Below are positions 1 through 10,456 of a stretch of DNA of 35,444 bases, piece after piece (the first letter of the stretch is position 1; each line of letters opens with the position of its first letter). The notes beneath the pieces were generated by a model. It was given only the letters and a program-made list of their open reading frames with translations. It did no database searches and was not told where the DNA came from. Position numbers and translations under genes: made by a program. This DNA comes from Chara braunii. Its lineage: Eukaryota > Streptophyta > Charophyceae > Charales > Characeae. The stretch covers positions 2,065,750-2,101,193 of the forward strand of contig BFEA01000219.1 in assembly GCA_003427395.1 (NCBI GenBank). Direction: 5' to 3'.

Positions 1-433
1 AAAAAAAAAAAAAAAAAAAAAAACTGGAATTCTTTGGGGTTTTATGGGGTGTGGGCGATCTTGGGGGATTTGGGCTTCGTGCGGGTTCAAAACGAGCCAA
101 GCCCAAACCCCCGAAGTCCGTCAACGCCCCACAAAACCCAAACCCTCACATCGCGCACCCCCCCCCCACACGTATACCCCCCGTAATGGTCATAACCCAT
201 TCTAATAATCCCCCATTACCCCACCCACACCTATCCACCCCCATGACCCTCCCTAATAACCCCCCCAAGCCGGCGGCCAGCAAGGAACCCTGGGTGGCGC
301 AGTTGGGGGGTTGTAACTGGGGACAGGGCGGTGGGGAGGGTGGTGTTGACGTACGGTTGGGTATGGGTGTTGACGGGGGGGTTGGGATCGGGTGGCGTTG
401 ACGTACGGTCGGGTATGGGCGGAGGGTGGTGTT
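1..433. repeat. Low-complexity left edge: A-run, imperfect palindrome, G-rich minisatellite
   Basis: No gene is supported here. An A23 tract opens the window and may be the tail of a retroelement lying to the left. Bases about 34-152 form an imperfect palindrome: a G-rich arm with TGGGG and GATTTGGGCTTCG matches a C-rich arm with AAGCCCAAACCCCCGAAG in reverse complement. Bases 140-285 are C-rich and 298-480 are G-rich. Within the latter a unit containing GTTGACGTACGG and GGGTATGGG occurs twice (about 341-366 and 395-420). Long ORFs here are artefacts of the base composition. Confidence 0.6.
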
Positions 434-665
434 GGCGGGGGGTGACGCGGTTGGGGGGGGCGGGCCTCCGGGGGGTTATTTTTTTTTAAGCTCGGGGACC
501 GACGAACGAGGACCACCACCCTGCAGCCCCTCACGTGCGAGCATGGGGCGCGGGGTCGCGTTCAATTTTTTCGCGCCACATGGCGTGCATCGCGTTTGAA
601 CACGATTGAACGCGGCCCTGCCCCGTATAAACGCGCGCGTTCGGCGCGTTCAACCGGTTACACAG
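434..665. mobile_element. Right end of hAT-like TIR transposon, copy 1
   Basis: This stretch is homologous, without interruption, to the two pieces that flank the Ty3 element further on (3745-3851 and 16359-16482), so it is a second copy of the same small transposon lacking the Ty3 insertion. It carries subterminal TTGAACG/CGTTCAA motifs and ends in GGTTACACAG. The reverse complement of that end, CTGTGTAACC, matches the left terminus of copy 2, CTGTGTTGCC, at eight of ten positions. LINE sequence begins directly after it. No transposase is visible. The left half lies outside the window. Assignment to the hAT superfamily rests on the 8-bp target duplication seen for copy 2 and is an inference. 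Confidence 0.65.
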
Positions 666-2560
666 TCTGAATATTTCCGACTCCTATCAGGGAACATTCC
701 CAACCCACTGTAAGCTCACATGCTACCGCAAGAGCCAGACAAACATGGCCACAAAATCCCGCAGAGATCTCATCCTGCTATCAGAGGAACTATAAAGGTC
801 CTTGCAGATAGCGGAGATATTTCACCGTAGTTCCTTCCCTGGTCTAGACCATGCCATGTGTGTGGTCATCCTTTCATTTAGAAGGAAGCATGAACAAGGC
901 AAGTGATTGTATAAATTAAACACATCCCTGTTGAGCCTGGAAAGGTTTAAAGAGTACCTCAAAGAAGTTTGGTCCTTCTGGCAGGATTAAAGAAATCTGC
1001 TTCAAGATGACATTCTTTGGTTCAACAACGGTCAGGCATATCTGAGCCTCAAGTGCAATGGATATTCTAAATTATTAGTTGCCCTGCATCATGCTGCAGA
1101 AATTCACATTTACAAAAGACTACATCACCCGGAGCAACATGAAACCGACACAAGAAACAACGAATTACTACAATCCCTTGTTAAAGAATCCCAGGACCTG
1201 GAGGACCAACTTCTCGCACATATGGAACGTCGCTGGCAGGGTGCACGCATCCGAGGTAAGCTCGGATGGCACCAGATGGAGGGAACAATGGACGCTAGAT
1301 TATTTGCGATGGCTAGAGTAAGATCCGAGAGATCTGTCATAGAGGTCCTTGCTGACCCCATACAACCCCAAGGATCACTAGCCACCTCCACAGTTGAATG
1401 TACATTCATAGCTAGAGAATTCTAAAAAGAACGTTTCATCTCCGAATGCGCTCATATACCAGATCACCGAAGGACAAAAGAAATAGAAGAGTTTTTCCTC
1501 TCATTAAGCGCCTCTTTATCTCAGCAGCAAAAGGATCTTCTGGAGCAACCCCTTACCAAAGACGAAATTTGGATAGCTTTCATGCTCATGGAAGAGGAAA
1601 AGACCCCAGGCATAGATGGTATCCTAAAAGAATTTTGGGAAACACTATGAGACTTTTTGGCACAGGACTTGATGGATTTCTATCAAGCGGTATGGACTTC
1701 TGGGAGGATGGGTGAATTTGTGGGATAGGGTGTACCGTGACTGACCCTTCTCTACAAAAAGGGAGACATGAATAACATACAGAACTATCGGTCAATCACC
1801 CTTTTTACAGTAGTTTACAAGATCAACCGACTGACAAAGGTAATAGCAGACATAATCCACCCAGCACAAACAGGGTTCATAGATGGCAGGAACATACAAG
1901 ACAACATTTTACTCATTTTGGAACTCATAAAGTTCTCCCACCAGTCCAAGCATAATGCAGTCTCCATATTCATTGATTTTGAGAAAGCCTACGATCATAT
2001 CGACTGACTTTCCTTAGAAAAATGCTTGGAAAAACTCAATTTCGGGTCTGTCTTCCGGAGATGGATAAAAATTCTACACAACAATGCCGCAACACGAATA
2101 ATAGTCAATGGTAACCTGGCACCACCCATGTGCCTACAGTGGTCGGTACGTCAAGGGGATCTGATTGCCCCCTTCCTCTTTGTCATTATTATGGAAGCAC
2201 TAGCCGCTAACCTGAGGACGCACAAGAACATCAAAGGAATCCAGGTGGCCTCAATCCTAGAAGAGGTCATCCCAATTTGTTGTTTATTCGTTGATGATCT
2301 CTCTCTTACGATGGAGGCATCAATAACAAACTTAAAAGCAAACCAAACCATGATGGATAAATTAAGCGTACTATCAAATATGAAAATCAACCAGGGCAAT
2401 AAAACTTTAGGATGGTGGATCCCTCATCAAGGGGTCAAACCCCCTAAACTTCTGCGAGTGAAGTGGATGCTCATTGAGGCCCCCATCCATATTTTGGGGG
2501 TCTCCCTCACAGCAAAAGGAAGACCGATCACCAACAATGAATGGATATCCCAACCGACAC
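666..2560 (+). pseudogene. LINE (L1-type) ORF2, 5' part: endonuclease C-terminus and reverse transcriptase
   Basis: Frame 1 reads through with several stops. At 667-890 the end of an AP-like endonuclease is recognisable: TCYRKS, SRRDLILLSEEL and LDHAMCVVILS, the last matching the SDH-type motif with Ser replaced by Leu. Reverse transcriptase motifs follow in order: LTKDEIW and KTPGIDGIL (about 1555-1625), NYRSITLF (1780-1805), QTGFIDGRNIQDNI (1867-1910), FIDFEKAYD (about 1969-1995), RQGDLIAPFLF (2151-2183) and the catalytic FVDD (2287-2298). Stops include TGA at 904 and TGA at 2005, where the family normally has Trp after the DFEKAYD block. The part upstream of the endonuclease end is missing because transposon copy 1 ends at 665. 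The gene continues at 16491. The LINE is dead at this locus, although the RT aspartates remain. Confidence 0.9.
2553..2560. repeat. Left 8-bp target-site duplication of TIR transposon copy 2
   Basis: ACCGACAC lies directly left of the element terminus and matches ACCGGCAC at 16483-16490 at seven of eight positions. Eight bp is the duplication length of hAT transposases. Confidence 0.7.
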
Positions 2561-2869
2561 CTGTGTTGCCGCGCGTTTGTTGAACGCGGGTTCCACGTTC
2601 ATTTTTTGAACGCGTTGAACGCCCGTTCAAAGAGCACGGGTGAACGCTTTGAACGTGAACGTGCAGAGCGCCACCCACGTCCGGGAGGCCCGTCGGGGGC
2701 GCTGGGGAGCGGCGACGGTGCTTGGGGGGGTTGTGGGCAGTGTGGGGAGCGGCGGCAGTGCTTGGGGGGGCTGTGGGCCAATGCCCCAGGCGAAACGGGG
2801 CAAAAAAAAAAAAACAAAAAAAAAACAGGTGTGTGTGTGAATTTGTGTGTCTGCGTGTGTGTGTGTGTC

Positions 2870-3741
2870 TGTGAAAGGTCTTTTTTTTGGGGGGGTGGGG
2901 GGTGGGGGAATCCCCCTAACACGGCTCAGACGGCCCATGCAGGCTATCTGAAGGGTCCTCGCAGCCATGTAGCGCATACCCCCCACCAAAATCAAGGCAG
3001 GCAGTGAATATGAAGTAGAGCACGAGCTGGCCAAATATATACTAAAGATTCAAATTCAGGTCTGTGTTTCAGCAGTTATGGGTTGCTCACGTAGCTAGGC
3101 CGTGTTGCTCTCTGCACGTGATTCTCAGGGCTTGGCTCCACTACTCACCAAATGTGCAAAACTAGAATGAATCTTGTGCAGAACACGGAATAATACGCCG
3201 CCATATGTTTTGTCTTTTGTGCATGTGGTGAGTAGAGGCCCTTAGGGCCACTGCAGGTATTGCTAAGAAAAGAAAAACGAGAAAAAATTCTCGGTTTTTT
3301 TTTGTTTTTTTTTTTTCATTTCTCTTTTTTCTCATTTTTCTTTTCTTAGGAATACGTGCAGTGGCCCTAAGGGCCTCTACTCACCACACGCACAAAAGAC
3401 AAAACATATGGCGGCTTATTATTTCATGTTCTGCAGAAGATTCATTTTAGTCTTGCACATTTGGTGAGTAGTGCAGCTAAGCCCTGACAATCACGTGCAT
3501 AGACCAACACGGCCTAGCTACGTGAGCAACCCATAACTGCTGAAACACAAACCTGAATTTGAATCTTGAGTATATATTCGGCCAGCTCGTGCTCTAGTTC
3601 ATATTCACTGCCTTCCTTGATTTTGGTGGGGGGGTCTGCGCTACATGGCTGCGAGGACCCTTCAGATAGCCTGCATGGGCCGTCTGAGCCGTGTTAGGGG
3701 GATTCCCCAACCCCCCCCTCCAAAACAAAGAACCCTTCACA
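2870..3741. repeat. 872-bp foldback palindrome with T-rich apex
   Basis: Left arm 2870-about 3291 and right arm about 3318-3741 are reverse complements with high identity by eye, apart from small indels and substitutions. Landmarks in the left arm (GAATCCCCCTAACACGGCTC, TCAAGGCAGGCAGTGAATAT, GTTGCTCACGTAGCTAGGCC, GGCCCTTAGGGCCACTGCAG) recur inverted in the right arm. The apex is T-rich. No ORF is supported. It could be a foldback transposon, an inverted duplication of a MITE, or a source of a long hairpin RNA. Copy 1 lacks it at the equivalent place (434), so it was acquired by copy 2. Confidence 0.88.
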
Positions 3742-3847
3742 TATGGCGGGGGGTGACGCGGTGGGGGGGGTGGGCTTCCGGGGGCCTTTTTTTTTGCATT
3801 TTCCGGGTTCGTTGAACAAGGCCCACCACTCCGTAGTCCGCAACGCG

Positions 3848-3851
3848 CACG
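3848..3851. repeat. Left target-site duplication of the Ty3-type element
   Basis: CACG directly precedes the LTR start TGTGATA and recurs at 16355-16358 directly after the 3' LTR end. Copy 1, which is the empty site, has a single CACG at the equivalent position (about 533-536). Confidence 0.7.
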
Positions 3852-6089
3852 TGTGATAAGCTCAGACCCGTACCACGCAGCTTGCCGTCTCCCTGAGGAA
3901 AAAAACCCCGGAAGCCCCGAAATACGGATGCGAACAAAAAGGGGTTTTTCTTTTTTTTTGCTTTTTGTTTTCCTTTTGAAACGGCTTTTTCATTTTTTTT
4001 GGTTAATACTTCCCACGCGGGCGAATAGCGGCCGTGGTATGAAAACCAAGAAACGGTTTCGGTTGGGATTTTTTTTGAATTTTTGCGCGCGCGCGCGCCT
4101 AAGCTCCGACTTCTTTGCGCGTCTCGCACCCCCGTTTCTTGCTTTGCGTCCCCGCGCCATCTTCCGTTCTTGGTGCGCGCGATTCCCCCCCCATGCAGGA
4201 CTCTTCGTCTTCCCCTACGCCCAGCTCGATCCTTACCCCGTCTTCCTCCATGAAGTGATTGGCTGCGTAGTTGGGATGCTTGGATCAATGTGGACAGCGG
4301 GAAACCGCGCACCAATTGAACGAACACCCCAATCACGCAGGGCCATGCAACCCCGCGGGTCGAACCCTCTGACTCCCCACCTTTCTTTTGTCCTGCTCAT
4401 CTACACCCTGCGCTGCCCACACCTCGCGCTGACAACCCGCCGCCTCCCGCGCTATAAATTCGCTCAACCCTTTCCTCTCCTTCTCTTTGATCTCGGCTGC
4501 AATGCTGCGCGAGCTATGCATGAAGTCCGCGGCGCCGAACAGGCTCGACGAGCCCAAGGACGGGCGCAGTGACGACGCGGGGTGGTTCCGCGGTAGACTC
4601 GGGGCGAAGCAATTGGAGGGACTGAGCAGTGGTGGGGATTGGACGCCAGCCGCGGCAGGGCCTTGTGGCTATGGTGGTCGGTGGTCTTGGGAAGTTTTGA
4701 AGGCTGCGCCTGGGGGCAACAGTTAATTGAGAATTTTTGTATACAAGAAGGACTCGCTTTTATCTCCATTGTTGCTTTGTCTATGCAGGACGTGGGTGTG
4801 AGGCCCCGAGTGATGAGAGCTTGTTGTGCGCATGAGTGATGTCAAAGGTCTATGGATGATTGGATGTCCTGTCAAGGGTTGTTGATTGCATGCATGTATG
4901 TGTGTATGTACTTATCCGGGCGGGGACAAGGGAACTGAACTGGAGGACCGTCTGCTTAGGAGTAGGAGTGTGTTAATCCCGTTGTTCCCCTCCCTTTCGC
5001 GGCCCTTCCTGCTCGCACACGCAGTCGCGGTGTAAACTCACTCTCTCTCTCCCTCTCTCGCCTTTTTTTTTGAACTGGTAGTCATCGCTTTTGAACTTCT
5101 CGTCCCTGGACCGGTGACGTCAACCGCCGGCATCCGCGCGCGCGGTCGACGCCCCCGCGACGGGGAAGAGAACTTAGATTTCATCATCTTCTGCCGACGC
5201 ACTAACCACGAGAGAGAAGGGTCGCATCGAGTGTTGCATGGAGACGGTGTTGGTACGGATGACCGGGAGCGCGGGGTCTGGCCCGTGTTTATCGCCTACC
5301 TTCGATTGTCCCATCTCGCTACCGGCCTTCCCCATCGCAGATGACGACGATGTCTACTGCGATGCGGATGTATGGCGCGCTTTGAATCGAACGGAGCAAG
5401 TCTGTTGGCGAGACCCGCCCCGGGCGCTTCATATTAGGGGAGACGGGTTCGTCTTAATTGATTGTTTGAATTTCCTGACTCTAATATTGCCTCATACGGA
5501 TTTAACTGTGTTGCCCTGGTCGGCCGCTCAATCCACGTGGCGGCCGAAGTTTGATTGTCGCTGGTGTCGCCAAGGGGACTCCTGTTCTTGGTGACGACTA
5601 GTCCTGGGTTACGAGGGAGCGTCACGTTTCCCTGGGCTCTCCCGTAATGCGGGGGCGCTGCCCGCGCAATTTCGAATTTGGGTATCGGCAAGTTCTTCCG
5701 CCACTTCACCCTCTCGGGAACTTCCGCGCGGACTTTGTGAGTCCGACGTCCAGGCTTGAAGGCCTTGAACCAAGCACCTATACAACGATAACCTGACGGC
5801 CCGGTCTTCGGTCCTTAGCCATCGTGGCATCCTCCCCCTGCTGCCCTTCTTCGTTTTGATTCACTGCGGCAGTTCGTCTTTGCGGAACTATTCGTTTTTT
5901 GTTACCCTGGGCTGACCCGACCTCCACGGGACTAAGTGGCGAAAGATCGATCCCGAGATAACCTCTGGTTCGAAATGAGAGCCTCCCGTTCCGACCAGGA
6001 GACTCAACCCCAACGGCCCAAAAATCCTCGGCCACGCCCCTCCTATAACTCTGATCGGCGACCCGCGAGGGGGCGTGAGTTTCGTATCA
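3852..6089 (+). repeat. 5' LTR of the Ty3-type element
   Basis: 2238 bp, direct repeat of 14144-16354. It begins TGTGATAAGC and ends CGTATCA, so the ends are short inverted repeats with TG...CA. Compared with the 3' LTR it has an extra tract around 4066-4100 containing a (GC)n run, an extra short tract near 4609-4622, and lacks a short duplication near 6063. A CT-rich microsatellite lies at about 5040-5062. Confidence 0.95.
4453..4458 (+). promoter_or_regulatory. TATA box of the 5' LTR
   Basis: TATAAA in the context GCTATAAATTCGC, conserved in the 3' LTR at 14713-14718. It lies about 600 bp into the LTR, followed by CT-rich DNA. Transcription would be expected to start roughly 30 bases downstream, giving a very long R/U5 region of about 1.6 kb. 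Confidence 0.7.
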
Positions 6090-6093
6090 GAGC
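6082..6093 (+). promoter_or_regulatory. Primer-binding site, initiator tRNA-Met type
   Basis: The stretch matches 11 of 12 bases of TGGTATCAGAGC, the plant initiator tRNA-Met primer-binding site. Its first eight bases fall inside the LTR as defined by the repeat alignment and terminal inverted repeat, an unusual overlap. Confidence 0.65.
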
Positions 6094-6273
6094 TGATTCA
6101 TTTCGGCTCCGAGGTTTTTCTAGGACGATTACCCTCGTTTAAGAGTTTTTTCTTTTTGGATTTTTTTTTTTAATTTTTCTCATTTTTTGAGTAGGCTGGC
6201 TCCCCGTCGCTGGCGGCCCGAGAATAGCAATCAGAACCGAGCGAGAGGTCGGGCTCGAGATCCACCTCCCGCG

Positions 6274-7662
6274 ATGGTGGAACCTGGAATTGGGGGTGGA
6301 AACGGCGGTGATAACCATAAGGTGATGGCCAATCATCCCCTGTATTTTGTACCTCCTCCCTCCGAAGTTCCCATTTTCTCCGAGGATGATACCGATCCTT
6401 GCACCTGGCTAGCCGCCTTGAAAGCCCAGGGCTGGTCGGACCAGTTGTTTCGAGAACGAATCCTGGGGAGGTTAGCCGGAACCGCTTTTGAGTGGTATGG
6501 GCAGAACCCCTACACTAATTGGCTAACCTTCCAACGAAAGTTGCTCGAGCGTTTTGATCACATCACACCCGGGCAGTGCCTTCGCCTGATAAAAGAATAT
6601 ACGCAGCAGCCTCAGGAAACCTTGGCCAGATATGCAGAGCGTTTTACTTACTTAGCCAAACGCTCCGGGGTCGATGAAAAGATGGTGCGGACTGATTTCG
6701 TTAGGGGACTGTCCGATTCTTGCTTGCGGAAGAAGATCCGCAAGAAATGCAACCCGATAGAACACACACTGACCGAACTCATTCAGTATGCCATTAAGTA
6801 CGGGAAGGAAAATTACGATGTAGGTCTAGATTCGGAGTCCGACGAAGACGACCCTTCGGGTGTCCGACGCCATAGCTACTTCGCTGCGGCGCAAATGTTC
6901 GAGGATCGCTTCGGGTTAGGACCGGCGAAGAAAAATTCGGATCGAAAAATTTTGTCTTCCACGTCGACCTCCCGACGCTCTGGTCAAGCTCAAGGAGGTC
7001 GGGACGAGGACGAAATATCAATGAAAGAGGTCGCGGCTCAGCTGGTCATGGTAGTAGCCCCGCTGACGGAATTCGTTCAAAACTTGCAGCGACAACGGGT
7101 GGCAGCTGCGCAACGACAGCAAACTACCATTGCCGCCGGTACCCCTATGACCCGACCAGCAGCAGCAGGAGTGGCCCAACCTCTACGGTGCTACAACTGC
7201 AATCAGTCGGGCCACCTTGCAAAAGATTGTCCGAAACCTCGAACTCAGAGTGGGCCCGCGGGGCCCACCGGACCTTCCCAAATCCCGTTGGCTGCTCATA
7301 CCGTTGCAGGACAAGGGAGGGTAGCCATGGTGATGGATACTGGAACAACGGAACTGGTGCCCCCTGTGGCCGTCGAGATAGGACCCGATGAGTATATGGC
7401 TGCGGCGATGTTCGAAACCGGGACCATTGGAGTGATACGTCACATCCAAAGGATTACCGAGGAAAGCGACCTCGGGTCTTGGCGGTCGGGGTTCGAAGAT
7501 CTCACGACACCTGGCCCTGAGTACAAAGACGGTCACATCGACGTGTCGGATGCGTTGAAGGCTCTGGATCTACAGATCCCCGTCCCTATTCCCTATCTGC
7601 TAACCATTTCCGAGGCGGCTAACGAAAAGTTGATCAAACGATGCCTCAAAAACAGGCGCTGA
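6274..7662 (+). CDS. gag: Gag (capsid/nucleocapsid) of the Ty3-type element
   Basis: Structural protein that assembles the cytoplasmic virus-like particle and binds the element RNA. The first ATG in the open frame is at 6274, giving 462 residues. A retrotransposon gag domain spans about residues 25-170, with FSEDDTDPCTWL, FEWYGQNPYTNWLTFQRKLLE, QETLARYAERFTYLAKRSG and MVRTDFVRGL, typical of Ty3-class capsids. An acidic stretch (SESDEDD) follows near residue 190, then a Gln-rich segment and a single CCHC zinc knuckle, CYNCNQSGHLAKDCPKP, at about 306-322. The last 140 residues have no recognised domain. The frame ends at TGA 7660, but the same frame continues open into protease, so this stop could be mutational or a readthrough point. 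It is the only major reading frame of the element without internal damage. Confidence 0.93.
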   Translation: MVEPGIGGGNGGDNHKVMANHPLYFVPPPSEVPIFSEDDTDPCTWLAALKAQGWSDQLFRERILGRLAGTAFEWYGQNPYTNWLTFQRKLLERFDHITPGQCLRLIKEYTQQPQETLARYAERFTYLAKRSGVDEKMVRTDFVRGLSDSCLRKKIRKKCNPIEHTLTELIQYAIKYGKENYDVGLDSESDEDDPSGVRRHSYFAAAQMFEDRFGLGPAKKNSDRKILSSTSTSRRSGQAQGGRDEDEISMKEVAAQLVMVVAPLTEFVQNLQRQRVAAAQRQQTTIAAGTPMTRPAAAGVAQPLRCYNCNQSGHLAKDCPKPRTQSGPAGPTGPSQIPLAAHTVAGQGRVAMVMDTGTTELVPPVAVEIGPDEYMAAAMFETGTIGVIRHIQRITEESDLGSWRSGFEDLTTPGPEYKDGHIDVSDALKALDLQIPVPIPYLLTISEAANEKLIKRCLKNRR

Positions 7663-8200
7663 TTCGAGGAAAGTCGAAAGGGCAAAAAGTCGGTCCTACG
7701 AGACCTACCCACAAACGAAGAGTCACAGCCCTCGACCTCAAAGGTGCACGAAGCCAACCGGGTAGGAATGATCCAGACCGTAGATCCTGCCTCAGGAAAG
7801 TCTAAGGTATTCCTCCGAGCCTATCCTACAACCTGGAAAAGCGTTGAGTGTGACTGCGAGGTCTGGGGAAACCCCTCGGCCGCCATCCTAGGCTCGGGAT
7901 CATCAGCGGTCGCCATTTCTTGGAGATTGACGAAACGATTGGGAAGGGAAGGACAGGATCAGCCCCTACGACCGGATGAACTAAATATATCTGTAAGGGG
8001 CGGATAACGAACGTGCCTATACGGGTGGGGCGGGTGCATTGTTTGTGTGACGCAATCGTACTGGATGTACAGGCGTATGATGTTCTGCTAGGCATTCCGT
8101 GGCAGGCGGCGGCCGGAGTGCGAATGCACTTTGACAGCTGTAAGGTGGTGCTCACATCGGCCCACCCCAAACCACAAATGATACCGATGAGATTGGCGGT
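7663..8200 (+). pseudogene. Aspartic protease (retropepsin) of the Ty3-type element, inactive
   Basis: The gag frame continues past TGA 7660 and reaches SAAILGSGSSAVAISWRLTKRLG at about 7882-7950. This is the retropepsin active-site block, but the expected DSG is GSG (codons 7891-7899): the catalytic Asp is Gly, one base change from GAC. The frame hits TAA at 8005. A one-base shift in the GGGG run near 7997-8000 puts the C-terminal half in the next frame, where IVLDVQAYDVLLGIPW (8057-8104) matches the flap/C-terminal YDVLLGMPWL block of Ty3-class proteases. It should cleave the Gag-Pol polyprotein. Here both the catalytic residue and the frame are lost. The family assignment is secure from these two blocks. 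Confidence 0.88.
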
Positions 8201-10456
8201 GCGGATGCGCACCCAGCCGGCGCCTCGAATCACCATGAAAGCCCATCAAATCAACATGATCCGACGCCTGTCACCAGGCGAAAATGAAACTTCGTCGGAA
8301 ACTGACGAGACTGATGTACCCAACCGATATCTGATCCAAATGCAGGATCGGTGGCGCCATTCCTGGCGACGAGAACCCCTGGAAATAATTCAGAGCGAGT
8401 CCGATTGGTCGCACGCGTTCTCCTTCGTGGTGCAGGTAGAACCCCTGCTGAGGGTGTCACGAATAACTGACCTTTTGGAACCCCCTGCGTCCTTATATCT
8501 TAGGACGAACCCCCTAACCGAAAGGCTTACGGAGCTCAGGGGCTTGTGCGATTTAACTTTTCGGCCTCCGAGGCCCCTGCTTACAAACGCAAAAGCCGCC
8601 CTGCTCTTGAAGGAAGGGGTGTCATTTCAACCCCGGACGAGGGAATATCGATCGAGGACGAAGGAACTGATACAGGCCTTTTCAGTGGAACCCTCGGCTG
8701 AAACTAAGCTCGAGAACGACAGTGACATGGAAAATGAACCGATAAGCCCAGCAGACAATCAACTTATCGCGACCGTGCTTTCGGCAAAAATCGACAATTC
8801 TCTGTTTGGTGCCTCACCCGAAGCCAACGCGGCAGTCCCCATGGTTACATCGACGACCTCCCTCCCTGAGGGAAACGTGGACGTTCGGCTGTCGGCCCAT
8901 GTGCCTGACGACTACAAAAGCCTTCTTTTGGCAGTTATACGGGCCTACCCAGAGGCCATCAGTATCCAGGACCACGACATAGGACTTACCCACCTGATCC
9001 AACACGCGATTGATACCGGTGTCCGCGCGCCGATACATTGCCGACCGTACCGTTATTCCCTAAAGGAGAGACAACTGGCCCTGGAAAGGGTACGGGAGTT
9101 CGAGCGGTTGGGGTGGATTGAATCATCGTTTGGACCATGGTTGTTTCCCGTGGTCCTCGTGCCGAAACGAAACGGTTCAGTCCGAGTGTGTATTGACTAC
9201 CGCAAATTAAATGCTATTACTACCAAAGATGTCTATCCGCTGCCACGGATTGACGATCTGCTGGATGCTATCAGGTCCGCTCGGGTCTTTTCGAAGTTCG
9301 ATATCCGACACGGTTTTCACCACGTTGCAGTCCGACCGGAAGACCGGCCCAAAACCGCTTTTGTCCAGTTCGAGGGCACGTGGCAGTGGATCCGGTGTCC
9401 CATGGGAATTTGCAACGCCCCCGCAACATTCCAGCGGGCCATGGATATGGCCTTCGCCGAATTCGTTAACAAAACCCGTTTGACACAACCGTTGATAAAT
9501 TTTTGTGTGATTGTGTACATGTATGACATTTTGGTCTTTTCCAAAACCTACTAGTACCACATGGAACATGTCAAATGGGTGTTGCATGCGTTGAAAGATG
9601 CGGGGTTCCATGTGACTCTGGAGAAAAGCGAGTTCGCGAGTTCTTTCTGTCCAAAATTTCCTTTTTGGGCTACATCGTCACGATCGAGGGACTGAAACCG
9701 GATCCCAGGAAGGTAGAAGCAGTTCGAGAAGCCCCGGCCCTGGTCACGCTCACTCAGGTTCGAGCCTTCCTAGGGCTGGCCTCTTATTATCGGCACTTCA
9801 TTCAGAGCTTTGCCTGCCTCGCCAAGCCGCTGATGAACCTGCTGAAGAAGGAGGAGCAGCTGATCTGGACGCCGGAATGCGAGGCGGCTTTTCGGGCACT
9901 CAAGGAGGCTTTGATATCGGCACCCGTGTTGGCGCGTCCCGATCCGACAAGACAGTTTGCGCTGCATACCGACCGGCAGTCGCAAGCGATATCGGCGGTG
10001 CTGACTCAGCAAGGAACGGATGGAAGGGAGCACGTCATCGAGTATGTGTCGAAAACGCTAAGTCAGGCGCAGTCAAACTACGAGGCGTGCAAGGGTGAGT
10101 GTTTGGCGGTGGTGTAGGGGGTTCAGCACTATCGACCGTATCTGTACGGCCAGAAGTTCGTGCTCGTGACGGATCATCAGCCATTGCTATCATTGCGGAA
10201 CAACACGGACTATACGGGTACCTTGGGAAGATGGGCGGTGAGATTGCAAGACTACGAATTCGACATCCGCCACCGCGCCACCAGGCAGCACGGAAACGCC
10301 GATGGTCTAACGCGCCTCCAGCCGCCGAACAAGAGTCCCGCGAACGAAAAGCTTATCCAGTGGAAGCCGATTTCGCCTTCGACGAAACCCGGCTACGGAG
10401 AGGTGAATGTTCTCCACAAGGGTACTGCAACAATCGGAGATGGCGATCTCTCATGA
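8201..10456 (+). pseudogene. pol: Reverse transcriptase and RNase H of the Ty3-type element
   Basis: After an unrecognised, charged linker of about 220 residues (8201-8880) the RT starts with APIHCRPYRYS (9029-9061). It continues through VVLVPKRNGSVRVCIDYRKLN, YPLPRIDDLLD, FSKFDIRHGFHHVAV and MGICNAPATFQRAMD to the polymerase box. That box reads YMYD (9516-9527) instead of YxDD, so one catalytic Asp is Tyr. TAG at 9552 and a frameshift near 9630 follow, then SFLGYIVTIEGLKPDPRKV and the connection LASYYRHFI. RNase H spans about 9940-10320. Its acidic residues are all present (TDRQSQ, KGE, TDHQPL, NADGLTRL), but TAG at 10115 replaces the expected Trp between KGECLAVV and GVQHYRPYLYG. The function would be cDNA synthesis in the particle. 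This copy cannot make an active enzyme. Confidence 0.93.

Noticed and set aside
2599-3034. Overlapping ORFs on both strands at the left end of transposon copy 2
   Set aside because: They run through tandem G-rich units, poly(A) and TG microsatellite DNA and have no domain; no transposase is encoded.
3853-4572. 239-codon ORF inside the 5' LTR
   Set aside because: The corresponding frame in the 3' LTR differs by indels that change the protein, and translation is Phe/Arg/Pro-rich from pyrimidine tracts.
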